Origin: Lachnospiraceae bacterium
GTDB lineage: Bacteria; Bacillota; Clostridia; Lachnospirales; Lachnospiraceae
NCBI GenBank assembly: GCA_017962105.1
Contig: JAGCVY010000094.1
Coordinates: 1-64,000, forward strand
DNA: 64,000 nucleotides
Direction of reading: 5' to 3'
Shown here: positions 26,103 to 35,328 of the stretch, one piece after another
Position numbering within the stretch: the first letter of the stretch is position 1
How the letters are laid out: every line of letters starts with the position of its first letter
The notes under the pieces: generated by a model
The model's database searches: none
Told to the model about the DNA's origin: nothing
Seen by the model: the letters and a program-made list of their open reading frames with translations, nothing else
Position numbers and translations under genes: made by a program

Positions 26103-27746
26103 TTGGCGAAAGAGCACAGCGGAAAATCAAACAGCATTCTCGTACAGGGATCGATCCTTGCTGCGGCATCGCTGATGGTGCGGTTTATCGGGTTGATCTA
26201 CCGTGTCCCCATGCGTGCGATCCTCGGCCCGGAGGCAATCGGATACTACGGAAGCGCTTATGAGTTTTATAACCTCGCGTTGATCTTATCCTCCTACAGC
26301 CTTCCCCTCGCGGTTTCCAAGCTGGTGAGCGCGAGAAGGGTACAGGGACAGCATCGGAATGCGAGAAAAGTGTTTATCCTCGCCCTTACCTTCGGCGCGG
26401 TTGTCGGAGCCATCGGAACCTGCGTGTGTCACTTCGGAGCGTACTGGTACGGAGCCTACATTGACCAGCCGGGAGCCGTTCTCCCGCTGCAGGTGCTTGC
26501 CCCGACCATTCTGGTCTTCTCGGTGATGGGCGTGATCCGCGGGTATTTTCAGGGATACAACAACATGGTTCCCACCGCGATCTCACAGGTGATTGAGCAG
26601 ATCATAAACGCCGGCGTCAGCGTCGGTGCAGCTTACTGGCTGATGCAGAAATATGCCGGAACCGATCTTCAGTTAACCAAGGGAGCTGCCGGTGGTACCT
26701 TCGGTACCTTTATGGGCGCGGAAGCCGCTTTACTCACCCTTTTGATCGTGTATTTCATGCACCGCAAGGTGTTTCAGAAGCTGATCGCGATCGAGAAGGA
26801 AAATGCCTCCGAATCCGAGACGGAGCGGCCGGTTCACATCCTGAAACTTCTTGTCCTTACCGTTGTTCCGGTTATCGTGTCCCAGACGGTGTATCAGATT
26901 TCCGGAATGATCGACAATGTGGTGTTCAACCGTGTGCTTTTGGGCCGCGGATATTCCGCATCGCTCCGCGCGGAGTGGTGGGGTATCTATACCAACGAAT
27001 ACAAGCTTCTCACAAATGTGCCGGTCGCGATCGCATCGGCTATGGGAACCGCCATCGTACCGGGTTTGGTTGCGGTCTATGTGAAGGGGCATAAGGATCA
27101 GCTGCGGGAGAAGGTTGCCTCGGCAGTGAAATTCAACATGATCATCGCGTTTCCGTGCGCAGCCGGTATGGCAGTGCTCTCCGGACCGATCCTTCGGATG
27201 CTTTGGGGGATCACGGGAACGCTCAACCGGAATATCCTTCAGCTCGGAAGCGTCGCCATCATTGTGTTCGCCCTCTCCACGCTGACCAATGGAATCCTTC
27301 AGGGCATCAACCACTTAAGCATTCCCGTTTTGCACAGCGCCATCGCGCTTGTCATCCACGTGATTGTTTTGGAGATCCTCCTGCAGTTTACAAACCTTGA
27401 CGTATATGCACTGATGATCTGTAACGTTCTGTTCGGACTTGTGGTGAGCATTCTGAACTGGATTTCCATCGGACATTATCTCGCTTACAAGCAGGAGATC
27501 AAAACGACATTTATTATACCGTTCATCGCATCAGCTTTCATGGGCGTATCGTGCCGCTGTCTGTATGACTGCCTGTTCCTGTGCACCAACGTGACCATCT
27601 CGTGCGTCGGCGCGATCCTGCTTGCGGTACCTGTTTATTTTGCGGCACTGATCCTTCTAAAGGGCGTGTCCAAAGAGGAACTTCTGAATATGCCGAAAGG
27701 TCATATTCTCGTTAAGATACTGACCAAATGCCGGTTGCTTCGGTGA
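26103..27746 (+). CDS. MOP-superfamily lipid flippase (SpoVB / polysaccharide-exporter type)
   Basis: 547-residue membrane protein with 12-14 hydrophobic helices of the MVF/MATE-like fold used to flip lipid-linked precursors. The N-terminus ILVQGSILAAASLMVRFIGLIYRVPM and the following GPEAIGYYGSAYEFYNLALILSSYSLPLAVSKLVS match Firmicutes SpoVB/YtgP proteins; VSQTVYQISGMIDNVVFNRVL lies mid-protein. It could serve peptidoglycan or spore cortex synthesis. Start TTG 26103 behind AGAAGG is the best in-frame candidate. Family confidence is high; the exact substrate is not determinable. Confidence 0.87.
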   Translation: MAKEHSGKSNSILVQGSILAAASLMVRFIGLIYRVPMRAILGPEAIGYYGSAYEFYNLALILSSYSLPLAVSKLVSARRVQGQHRNARKVFILALTFGAVVGAIGTCVCHFGAYWYGAYIDQPGAVLPLQVLAPTILVFSVMGVIRGYFQGYNNMVPTAISQVIEQIINAGVSVGAAYWLMQKYAGTDLQLTKGAAGGTFGTFMGAEAALLTLLIVYFMHRKVFQKLIAIEKENASESETERPVHILKLLVLTVVPVIVSQTVYQISGMIDNVVFNRVLLGRGYSASLRAEWWGIYTNEYKLLTNVPVAIASAMGTAIVPGLVAVYVKGHKDQLREKVASAVKFNMIIAFPCAAGMAVLSGPILRMLWGITGTLNRNILQLGSVAIIVFALSTLTNGILQGINHLSIPVLHSAIALVIHVIVLEILLQFTNLDVYALMICNVLFGLVVSILNWISIGHYLAYKQEIKTTFIIPFIASAFMGVSCRCLYDCLFLCTNVTISCVGAILLAVPVYFAALILLKGVSKEELLNMPKGHILVKILTKCRLLR

Positions 27747-27766
27747 CCTGCGGGAAGGAGGGCGGT

Positions 27767-29014
27767 ATGGTTGTGATCATCGGCTGCGGGGCATCCGGAA
27801 TGCTTGCTGCGATCATGGCGGCGCGTCAGGGTGTGTCGGTCACTGTCCTCGAGCACAACGACCGTCCCGGAAGAAAACTTCTCGCCACCGGCAACGGCAA
27901 ATGCAACCTGACCAACGACAACCAGTCCCTTGACAATTTCCGAAGCAGCTATCGCGAGGAAATCAAGGATATTATAGATGCATTTTCCGAGGAGGAACTC
28001 CTGCGGTTCTTCCGTGAAATCGGGATTATAACCAAGGAGCGGAAAGGCTACCGCTATCCCCGCTCGGAGCAGGCGTCATCGGTGGTGACGGTTCTGGTTT
28101 CGGAGATGCAAAGACTCCGGGTCCGCGTGATTTGCGGAGCGGAGGTCACGAAGGTCTCCGGCAACTACAGCGATTACGAAGTCAGCTATACCATGGACGG
28201 ACAGAAGTATACCCTGAAGTCGGAAAATGTGGTGTTCGCCTGCGGAGGTCCTGCAGGAGAGCGCCTCGGACAGAGCGATTTCGGTATAAAAATGCTTCGG
28301 AACATGGGAGTGTTTGTCGGACACTGTGCCCCTGCATTGGTGCCGCTTCTCTTGAAAAATCCCTGCGCCAAAACCGTGAGCGGCGTCCGGATGGAAGCGG
28401 ATGTAACCCTCACCGTGGGGAAGGAATCCTATCGGGAGCACGGGGAGATCGTATGGACCGATTACGGCGTCAGCGGGATTCCCGTGATGCAGCTGTCACG
28501 GTATGCGACCTTTGAACTGGAAGATGATATGATCCCGGTGCGGATCGCATTCCATTTCCTGCCGGAGATGACCGATGAGGAAATCACCGGGGAATTGACA
28601 AGGCGAGTGAACGGGGAAGCCTTCCGGACACGGAGCGCCGAGGATGCGATGGAGGGACTTGTCCCGAAGAAGCTTTTGTATGTCCTGCTGAAAGAGGCCG
28701 GGATCGATCCCGAGGCCCCGGCGGGAACAATAACGGAGAAACAGCTGAAACTTCTGAAGCTTCAGCTTACAAACAAGGAGTTCACGGTGACCGGCACAAG
28801 GCCGTGGGAGTTTGCTCAGGTGATGAAGGGCGGCGTTCCGCTAAGCGCCATCGACACCAAAACCTGTGAAGTGCGGGGCCATGAGGGCCTGTACATCACC
28901 GGGGAACTGCTGGATATGGACGGAAATTGCGGCGGATACCACCTGCACTGGGCGTTTGCAACAGGTGCGGTTTGCGGCCGTGCCCTTGCAAAGAAATCAC
29001 GGAGCGTGGAATGA
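27767..29014 (+). CDS. Flavoprotein, HI0933/BaiN family NAD(P)/FAD-dependent oxidoreductase
   Basis: 415 residues. FAD-binding Rossmann motif VVIIGCGASGMLAAIMAAR at the N-terminus, then VLEHNDRPGRKLLATGNGKCNLTN, the family signature, and near the C-terminus KGGVPLSAIDTKTCEVRGHEGLYITGELLDMDGNCGGYHLHWAFATG. The substrate of most members is unknown; the BaiN member acts on bile-acid intermediates, which cannot be assumed here. Start ATG 27767 follows GGGAAGGAGGGCGGT. The frame is open back to 27728 inside the flippase gene. The stop overlaps the ATG of the next flavoprotein. Confidence 0.92.
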   Translation: MVVIIGCGASGMLAAIMAARQGVSVTVLEHNDRPGRKLLATGNGKCNLTNDNQSLDNFRSSYREEIKDIIDAFSEEELLRFFREIGIITKERKGYRYPRSEQASSVVTVLVSEMQRLRVRVICGAEVTKVSGNYSDYEVSYTMDGQKYTLKSENVVFACGGPAGERLGQSDFGIKMLRNMGVFVGHCAPALVPLLLKNPCAKTVSGVRMEADVTLTVGKESYREHGEIVWTDYGVSGIPVMQLSRYATFELEDDMIPVRIAFHFLPEMTDEEITGELTRRVNGEAFRTRSAEDAMEGLVPKKLLYVLLKEAGIDPEAPAGTITEKQLKLLKLQLTNKEFTVTGTRPWEFAQVMKGGVPLSAIDTKTCEVRGHEGLYITGELLDMDGNCGGYHLHWAFATGAVCGRALAKKSRSVE

Positions 29015-30678
29015 AACCGGTAATACTTAAGTTGTCGCAAATGCATTTTCCAATCACGGTTTCGCCGGAAGAATACCGTGCCAGGGCTGCTTCGGTGCTT
29101 CGCCTGCAGTCTTCGGATATCGCTGAATGCCGGCTGCTCCGTCAGTCTCTCGATGCGAGAAAGAAGACGGAGATCACATGGTCCTGCGACCTGGCGGTGA
29201 CCCTGCGGGACGGCGTGCGGCCCAAGGGAAAACCGAACGGACGATGGGCTTACTATACCGAGGTTGTCTACTCCCCGAAGGTTACCGGGACAAAGGCGCT
29301 TCCCACGAGGCCCGTTGTGATCGGTGCAGGGCCCGCAGGTTTGTTCGCGGCGCTGCTGCTTGCGCGGGAAGGATACGATCCCCTTGTGCTGGAGCGCGGC
29401 AAGGCGATCGAAGAACGGGCGGAGGATGTGGAACGGTTCTTTGAGACCGGCGTACTGGACCCGAACTCCAATGTGCAGTTCGGCGTCGGGGGAGCAGGCG
29501 CATTTTCCGACGGCAAATTAAACACGCTGATCAAGGACCGGGAGGGACGAGGCGCGTATGTGCTGAAAACCTTCACGGAGTTCGGGGCACCGGAAGAAAT
29601 CCTGTACAAGAACAAACCCCACGTGGGAACGGACCGGCTTCGCAAGGTCGTGGCCGGGTTGTCCGCAGAGATCGTAAGGCTCGGCGGAACGCTTCGGACA
29701 GAAACCACGGTCCGGGACTTTAACTGGGAGGACGACAGGCTTACGGGACTTACCTGTGAGCATGATGGAATAGTAGAGACCATCCCTGCGGACGTGGCAA
29801 TCCTCGCCGTGGGACATTCCGCAAGAGACCTGTTCGAGACCCTTTCGGGAAATCTTTTGATGGAACCGAAGGCATTTGCCATGGGCGTGCGGGTGCAGCA
29901 TGAACGCTCGTGGGTTGACCGGACACAGTACAGGGACGCAGCTTCGCAGCTTCCTGCTGCGGACTACAAGGTGACCCACACCTGCGACGACGGAAGGTGC
30001 GTGTACTCCTTCTGTATGTGCCCGGGCGGATTTGTGGTCAACGCCTCCAGTGAGCCGGGTAGACTCGCCGTAAACGGCATGAGCAATTTCGACCGCTCGG
30101 AAGCAAATTCCAACGCTGCCGTCGTCGTGACGGTGACGCCGGAGGACTGTACCGCAGACTATAAGAGAATCGTCCGGGAACACCCGGAACTGAATGCACC
30201 GGCCCCGGAATCCATCCCGACGGAGCTCATCGGGATGGAATACCAACGAAGACTTGAGGAGCTTGCTTTCCGCGCAGGCGCCGGAGCGATACCGACTCAG
30301 CGCTATGCGGATTTCCGGGAGAATGTAAAATCTTCGGAATTCGGAAAGATCAAGCCGGTCAACAAGGGGGCGGTTGCCCTCGCCGAGCTTCATGAGGTGC
30401 TGCCGGAGTTCATGGCCTCGGCAGTGGATGAGGGAATGCAGGCATTTGACCGGAAAATGCCGGGCTTTGCCGACGGGGATGCGCTTCTTCAGGCGATAGA
30501 GTCGAGAACCTCGTCCCCGGTGCGGATCGTCCGGGATGCATCCCTCCAGGCGGAGGGAAGGACCGGATTGTATCCATGCGGTGAAGGGGCCGGCTACGCC
30601 GGCGGGATCATGTCGGCGGCCATCGACGGACTCCGGGTTGCGGAAGCCGTGATGAAGGTGTATTATCCGAAGAAATGA
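29011..30678 (+). CDS. FAD-dependent dehydrogenase (COG2509 family)
   Basis: 555 residues, overlapping the previous gene by ATGA. An N-terminal module of about 85 residues is followed by the FAD motif PVVIGAGPAGLFAALLLARE and VLERGKAIEERAEDVERFF. The family core has NVQFGVGGAGAFSDGKLNTLIKD and VCMCPGG-like and GEGAGYAGGIMSAAIDGLRVAEA elements near the end. This is a widespread clostridial flavoprotein of unproven reaction. The pair of unrelated flavoproteins in one unit suggests a shared redox role, but that is inference. Confidence 0.9.
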   Translation: MKPVILKLSQMHFPITVSPEEYRARAASVLRLQSSDIAECRLLRQSLDARKKTEITWSCDLAVTLRDGVRPKGKPNGRWAYYTEVVYSPKVTGTKALPTRPVVIGAGPAGLFAALLLAREGYDPLVLERGKAIEERAEDVERFFETGVLDPNSNVQFGVGGAGAFSDGKLNTLIKDREGRGAYVLKTFTEFGAPEEILYKNKPHVGTDRLRKVVAGLSAEIVRLGGTLRTETTVRDFNWEDDRLTGLTCEHDGIVETIPADVAILAVGHSARDLFETLSGNLLMEPKAFAMGVRVQHERSWVDRTQYRDAASQLPAADYKVTHTCDDGRCVYSFCMCPGGFVVNASSEPGRLAVNGMSNFDRSEANSNAAVVVTVTPEDCTADYKRIVREHPELNAPAPESIPTELIGMEYQRRLEELAFRAGAGAIPTQRYADFRENVKSSEFGKIKPVNKGAVALAELHEVLPEFMASAVDEGMQAFDRKMPGFADGDALLQAIESRTSSPVRIVRDASLQAEGRTGLYPCGEGAGYAGGIMSAAIDGLRVAEAVMKVYYPKK

Positions 30679-30730
30679 GAAAGCCGCAGGGCTTTACCAA
30701 TACAAAATCAACAGCAGGGAGTGCTTACTT

Positions 30731-31573
30731 ATGAATCGTCAGGAGATCATGGCGGAAAAAAAACGAATCGTCATCAAGATCGGTTCCTCAACGTTGACCC
30801 ATCCGGAAACCGGTGATATGGATCTGGTGAAGATGGAACGTCTGGTGCGGATCCTTACGGACCTGTCCAACAGCGGTAAGGATGTTGTTTTAGTGTCTTC
30901 CGGTGCGATTGCCGTAGGAAGAAAGACCATGAAGATCGCCGAGCGGCCGAAGGAAAAGTCGGTGAAGCAGGCCTGTGCAGCCATCGGACAGACCCGTCTG
31001 ATGATGGTTTACCAGAGACTGTTTGCGGAGTACAACAAGGTCCCGGCGCAGGTGCTGATCACGAAGCTTACGATGATCCACGATGAGAACAGACGGAATG
31101 CGAGAGCAACATTTTCCGAGCTGTTGTCCATGGGCGTGATCCCCATTGTCAATGAGAACGATACGGTTGTTACCGATGAGATCGAGTTCGGCGACAACGA
31201 TACGCTGTCGGCTATCGTTGCAGCCCTGATCCATGCGGATCTTCTCGTGTTGATGTCGGATATCGACGGACTGTACGACGACGATCCGAGGAAGAACCCG
31301 GATGCAAAGTTCATCGAGGAGATCGATTACATAACCGACGACCTGGAAGCCATGGCAAAGGGAGCCGGGTCGGATGTCGGAACCGGCGGAATGGTCACCA
31401 AGATCGCGGCGGCAAGCATTGCCAACGACGCCGGTGCGGATATGGTGATCTGCCACGGAAACGATATGAAGAATCTGCGCCATGTGATCGAGGGGCGCAA
31501 TGTAGGAACCTTGTTCCGCGCCCATAAGAACGAGAATTTCCACCTGATCGATTATCTTCAGGGGAAGAAATAA
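30731..31573 (+). CDS. proB: Glutamate 5-kinase, short form without PUA domain
   Basis: First step of proline synthesis, ATP + glutamate to gamma-glutamyl phosphate. 280 residues: the amino-acid-kinase domain only, with KKRIVIKIGSSTLTHP, VLVSSGAIAVGRKTM, PIVNENDTVVTDEIEFGDNDTLSA and the C-terminal GTGGMVTKIAAASIA. The RNA-binding-like PUA domain of the longer form (about 370 residues) is absent, as in many Clostridia. ATG 30731 lies behind CAGGGAGTGCTTACTT. proA is 0.8 kb downstream with two small genes between. Confidence 0.95.
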   Translation: MNRQEIMAEKKRIVIKIGSSTLTHPETGDMDLVKMERLVRILTDLSNSGKDVVLVSSGAIAVGRKTMKIAERPKEKSVKQACAAIGQTRLMMVYQRLFAEYNKVPAQVLITKLTMIHDENRRNARATFSELLSMGVIPIVNENDTVVTDEIEFGDNDTLSAIVAALIHADLLVLMSDIDGLYDDDPRKNPDAKFIEEIDYITDDLEAMAKGAGSDVGTGGMVTKIAAASIANDAGADMVICHGNDMKNLRHVIEGRNVGTLFRAHKNENFHLIDYLQGKK

Positions 31574-31608
31574 TACCGCCGTATTACGGCACTGAAAGCA
31601 GGAGTACT

Positions 31609-31776
31609 ATGACAGAAGAAGGAATCAAGAGGATCAACGAGCTCTACCACAAATCCAAGGACGTCGGCCTGACACCCGAGGAAAAGGAGGAGCAGGCGAG
31701 ACTGCGGCAGGAGTACATTCAATCCGTCCGCAACAACTTAAAGAGCATGCTCGACAACATTGAGGTCGTGGACTGA
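31609..31776 (+). CDS. Small DUF896 (YnzC/UPF0291 family) protein
   Basis: 55-residue acidic helical protein beginning MTEEGIKRINELYHKSK and containing LTPEEKEEQARLRQEYI, the DUF896 signature. Members in Bacillus include YnzC, linked to the SOS operon yneA-yneB-ynzC; the molecular role is unknown. ATG 31609 follows AGGAGTACT. It sits inside the proB-proA interval, and a yneA-like gene is present elsewhere in the window (62428). Short, but clear family resemblance. Confidence 0.9.
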   Translation: MTEEGIKRINELYHKSKDVGLTPEEKEEQARLRQEYIQSVRNNLKSMLDNIEVVD

Positions 31777-31807
31777 TTATTTTATTCACACGGAGGATTT
31801 CCCCGGT

Positions 31808-32386
31808 ATGGACAAGTCAGAACTTCGGAAGGTAATGAAACGCAAGAGAAGCGGTCTCTCAGCAGAGAGGATCCTGATGTACAGCGGCTGCATCGCTGAG
31901 AATCTCATTCAGAGACAGGAGTATGCCGACGCTTCGGTTTTGCTTGCGTATGTGTCGTTCAGCTCGGAGGTGAACACGCATTTTCTGATCGAGAAGGCAT
32001 GGAAGGACGGCAAGAGGGTTGCGGTTCCGAAGTGCATGGATGACTCCAAATTGGAGTTCCAGTACATTCGCTCCTTCGACGACCTTGCCCCCGGCAAATT
32101 CGGCAGTCCCGAACCGGTGACCGGCGAGAGCGTCGAGTACAACGAGGACGACAAATGCCTTCTGTTGCTGCCAGGGGTTGCCTACACGAACAAGGGAGAC
32201 CGCCTCGGCTACGGCGGCGGTTACTATGACCGGTATCTGAAAAAACATGATTCCATCCCCAACGCCATGCTTGCGTACAGCCTTCAGCAGACCGAAACGC
32301 TGCCGGTGGATGAGATGGATGTTCCGGCGGATATGATCATCACGGAGATCGGATGCATTGAGACAGGAAAGGAGAAATGGGCATGA
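31808..32386 (+). CDS. 5-formyltetrahydrofolate cyclo-ligase family protein
   Basis: Converts 5-formyl-THF to 5,10-methenyl-THF with ATP. 192 residues. Start [18 protein letters not shown], then VALPKC-like [11 protein letters not shown] and the strongly conserved [26 protein letters not shown] with its ATP-binding glycines. The frame opens earlier, but ATG 31808 matches the family start and follows GGAGGATTTCCCCGGT. The last bases overlap proA (ATGA), indicating coupled translation. Confidence 0.94.
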   Translation: MDKSELRKVMKRKRSGLSAERILMYSGCIAENLIQRQEYADASVLLAYVSFSSEVNTHFLIEKAWKDGKRVAVPKCMDDSKLEFQYIRSFDDLAPGKFGSPEPVTGESVEYNEDDKCLLLLPGVAYTNKGDRLGYGGGYYDRYLKKHDSIPNAMLAYSLQQTETLPVDEMDVPADMIITEIGCIETGKEKWA

Positions 32387-33627
32387 ATCTGATGATACAG
32401 GGGCGGAAAGCCCAGGATGCGGCAACGGTGCTTGCAATGCTTGCCACCGAGGATAAGAAGAAAGCGCTTCTTCACATTGCAGACCTTCTGTGCGAAAGCA
32501 CGGAAGAGATCCTTTCGGAAAATGCACTCGACGTTGAAAAGGCAATCGAGCGCGGCGTAAAGGATTCCCTTGTGGACCGTCTTCGTCTCACGGTACCGCG
32601 GATCGAAGCGATGGCGGAGGGCCTTCGCCAGATCACGGAATTAAAGGATCCCGTGGGCGAGGTGCTTGCCCAGTGGAAACGCCCCAATGGCCTTCGGATC
32701 CGCAAGGTGCGCGTGCCCTTCGGCGTGATCGGGATCATCTATGAATCCCGTCCCAATGTGACCGTGGATGCCTTCGGCCTGTGTTTTATGTCCGGCAACG
32801 CCGTGATCTTAAAGGGCGGAAGCGACGCCATCAAGAGCAACCTTGCGCTTGGTGCCATACTGCGGAAAGGTCTTGCGGACTGCGGCATCACCGAGGACGC
32901 CGTGTACGTTGTGGAGGATACGGACAGAGAGACCACGAAGCAGCTGATGAAGCTCAACAAATTCGTGGACGTATTGATCCCCAGAGGCAGTGCCAACCTG
33001 ATCCAGACGGTTTTGGAGAACAGCACGATCCCGGTGATCGAGACCGGTACCGGCAACTGCCATATCTATGTGGATGCAAAGGCCGACCTGAAGAAGGCCA
33101 TCGATATTATTGTGAACGCGAAGACCCAGCGCATGGGTGTTTGCAACGCCTGTGAATCGCTTGTCGTAAACCGCGCGATCGCCGGCAAATTCCTCCCGAT
33201 GCTCGCAGAGGCTCTTGCACCGTACAACATCGACATCCGTGCGGATGAGGAGGCGAGAGCGGTTGTGGGAACATTTTCCGAGGCAACCGAGGAGGATTTC
33301 GGAACGGAGTATCTCGACCGCATCATCAGCGTGAAGACCGTGGGAACTACCGAGGAGGCCATCGAACATATCAACCGGTATCACACGAAGCATTCCGACG
33401 CGATCATCACGAAGGACTGCAAGGCGGCGGATCTGTTCCTGCGCGCCGTGGACAGCGCCTGCGTTTATGTCAACGCGTCCACCCGCTTTACGGACGGTTT
33501 TGAGTTCGGCTTCGGCGCCGAGATCGGCATCAGCACACAGAAGCTTCATGCGAGAGGACCCATGGGTCTTGAAGAGCTTACCTCCTACAAGTATCAGGTG
33601 GTGGGCAACGGACAGGTCCGAGGCTGA
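32383..33627 (+). CDS. proA: Gamma-glutamyl phosphate reductase
   Basis: NADPH-dependent reduction of gamma-glutamyl phosphate to glutamate semialdehyde, second step of proline synthesis. 414 residues, normal size. Aldehyde-dehydrogenase-like fold with [32 protein letters not shown] and the catalytic-Cys context [12 protein letters not shown]. Two in-frame ATGs exist. ATG 32383 has AAGGAG at good spacing and overlaps the upstream stop; ATG 32377 is too close to that site. Confidence 0.96.
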   Translation: MNLMIQGRKAQDAATVLAMLATEDKKKALLHIADLLCESTEEILSENALDVEKAIERGVKDSLVDRLRLTVPRIEAMAEGLRQITELKDPVGEVLAQWKRPNGLRIRKVRVPFGVIGIIYESRPNVTVDAFGLCFMSGNAVILKGGSDAIKSNLALGAILRKGLADCGITEDAVYVVEDTDRETTKQLMKLNKFVDVLIPRGSANLIQTVLENSTIPVIETGTGNCHIYVDAKADLKKAIDIIVNAKTQRMGVCNACESLVVNRAIAGKFLPMLAEALAPYNIDIRADEEARAVVGTFSEATEEDFGTEYLDRIISVKTVGTTEEAIEHINRYHTKHSDAIITKDCKAADLFLRAVDSACVYVNASTRFTDGFEFGFGAEIGISTQKLHARGPMGLEELTSYKYQVVGNGQVRG

Positions 33628-33710
33628 TCCTTCGGAAAATGTGACCGGATTTAACGCAACAAAACGTACTGCGGGGCGGGAGACCGACCCGCAGATTTGT
33701 CGGAGGGAGT

Positions 33711-35153
33711 ATGGAACAATCGAAAGAACTGTATGAGCAGCGCGTCCGTTCGCTGGCTCCCGCCGAAGAGCCGGAGCGGCAATACTATTTCATTGATGTG
33801 ATGCGTTCCGTGATCGCGGAGAAGGAAGCGCGTAAGGGCCGGAAGCTCACGATGCATGTGGAGACCTTCGGCTGTCAGATGAATGCGAAGGACTCCGAGA
33901 CGCTCTCGGGAATCCTTTCCTCCATCGGGTTTGAGGAGTCGGACAGCGAGGATGCGGATCTGGTTCTGTACAACACCTGTACGGTCCGGGAGAACGCGAA
34001 CACGAAGCTGTACGGACGCATCGGATATCTCGGAAACCGCAAGAAACGAAACCCGGATAAGCGGATCCTTCTGTGCGGCTGTATGATGCAGGAACCCCAG
34101 GCGGTGGAGAAAATCCGGAAGAGCTACCGGTTTGTGGATGTGATCTTCGGCACCCACAACATCTATAAGCTTGCGGAGCTTCTCTTTGACCGGGAGGTTG
34201 CAGGGGAGCTTGTCATCGATGTGTGGGACAAGCCCGCAGGCATCGTGGAAGACCTGCCCAGAAGAAACAAATACGGCTTCAAAGCCGGCATCAATATCAT
34301 GTACGGCTGCAACAATTTCTGCAGCTATTGTATCGTTCCCTATGTGCGCGGCAGAGAGCGCTCCCGAAACCCCGAAGATATTGTGGCCGAGGCACGGCAT
34401 CTTGCGGAGAACGGCGTAAGGGAAGTGATGCTTCTCGGGCAGAATGTAAATTCCTATGGGAAAACCGATCGCATGGATGTGTCCTTCGCAAAGCTTCTTC
34501 GGATGGTCAGCGAGGTCGAGGGAATACGGCGGATCCGGTTTATGACGCCGCATCCGAAGGATCTGTCGGACGAGCTGATCGCAGAGATTGCCGCAAACCC
34601 CAAGGTGTGCAGGCACGTGCATCTTCCGTTACAGTCCGGAAGCAGCCGAATTCTCAAGGCGATGAACCGGCACTATACGAAAGAGCAGTATTTGGACCTT
34701 GCTTCGCGGATCCGGGAGCGGATCCCGGGAGTCGCGATCACCACGGATATCATTGTTGGATTTCCCGGGGAGACGGAGGAGGATTTCCGGGAGACGATGG
34801 ACGTTGTCCGCAAGGCAGGGTTCATAGCGGCTTACACATTCCTTTACTCGAAGAGAACCGGGACGCCTGCGGCATCCATGCCGGATCAGGTGGACGAAGC
34901 GACGGCGGGAGAGCGGTTCAAGCGTCTTCTGGCGGTTGTCGGGGAGGTCGGAGCCGCACAGGCCGAGGCTATGAACGGGCAGACCGTAGAGGTTCTGTGC
35001 GAGGAATACAAGGCGTCGGAAGGAACAATGACAGGGCGGCTTGACAATAATCTGCTGGTACATTTTCCGGCGGATGAGTCCCTGCTCGGAGAGCTCGTCA
35101 GCGTGAAGCTTACGACCTGCAAAGGCTTTTATTATCTCGGCGAAAGAGCATAA
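33711..35153 (+). CDS. miaB: tRNA-2-methylthio-N6-dimethylallyladenosine synthase
   Basis: Radical SAM methylthiotransferase modifying A37 of tRNAs reading UNN codons. 480 residues in three domains. N-terminal MTTase domain with ETFGCQMNAKDSE, YNTCTVRENA and LCGCMMQ (cluster Cys). Radical SAM core with GCNNFCSYCIVPYVRGRERSR (CxxxCxxC). C-terminal TRAM domain ending KGFYYLGERA. The N-terminal extension of about 45 residues is common in Clostridia. ATG 33711 follows CGGAGGGAGT. The intergenic DNA before it carries one copy of the dispersed 9-mer (33633-33641). Confidence 0.96.
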   Translation: MEQSKELYEQRVRSLAPAEEPERQYYFIDVMRSVIAEKEARKGRKLTMHVETFGCQMNAKDSETLSGILSSIGFEESDSEDADLVLYNTCTVRENANTKLYGRIGYLGNRKKRNPDKRILLCGCMMQEPQAVEKIRKSYRFVDVIFGTHNIYKLAELLFDREVAGELVIDVWDKPAGIVEDLPRRNKYGFKAGINIMYGCNNFCSYCIVPYVRGRERSRNPEDIVAEARHLAENGVREVMLLGQNVNSYGKTDRMDVSFAKLLRMVSEVEGIRRIRFMTPHPKDLSDELIAEIAANPKVCRHVHLPLQSGSSRILKAMNRHYTKEQYLDLASRIRERIPGVAITTDIIVGFPGETEEDFRETMDVVRKAGFIAAYTFLYSKRTGTPAASMPDQVDEATAGERFKRLLAVVGEVGAAQAEAMNGQTVEVLCEEYKASEGTMTGRLDNNLLVHFPADESLLGELVSVKLTTCKGFYYLGERA

Positions 35154-35162
35154 GAAGCGGAT

Positions 35163-35203
35163 AACACAACCTGTTGATACAGTTGTATCACGGGTTGTGT
35201 TTT
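35163..35203 (+). terminator. Intrinsic terminator after miaB
   Basis: Long hairpin: AACACAACC (35163-35171) with GGTTGTGTT (35193-35201), plus inner pairs TGATAC/GTATCA around the loop AGTT, then TTTG. The T-run is short. Confidence 0.75.
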
Positions 35204-35240
35204 GTCGTTCTACAGTTGTATAATTTTTCATAATCGCTTC

Positions 35241-35269
35241 TTGACAATTGCATACCGTTAATATATTAT
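35241..35269 (+). promoter_or_regulatory. Promoter of rny
   Basis: TTGACA (35241-35246), 17-bp spacer, TATTAT (35264-35269) in an AT-rich stretch. Confidence 0.82.
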
Positions 35270-35328
35270 AGTACTGTTGGATTTTTCTGACTTTGTAATT
35301 ACAATTGAATATATGGAGGTGCATTTCA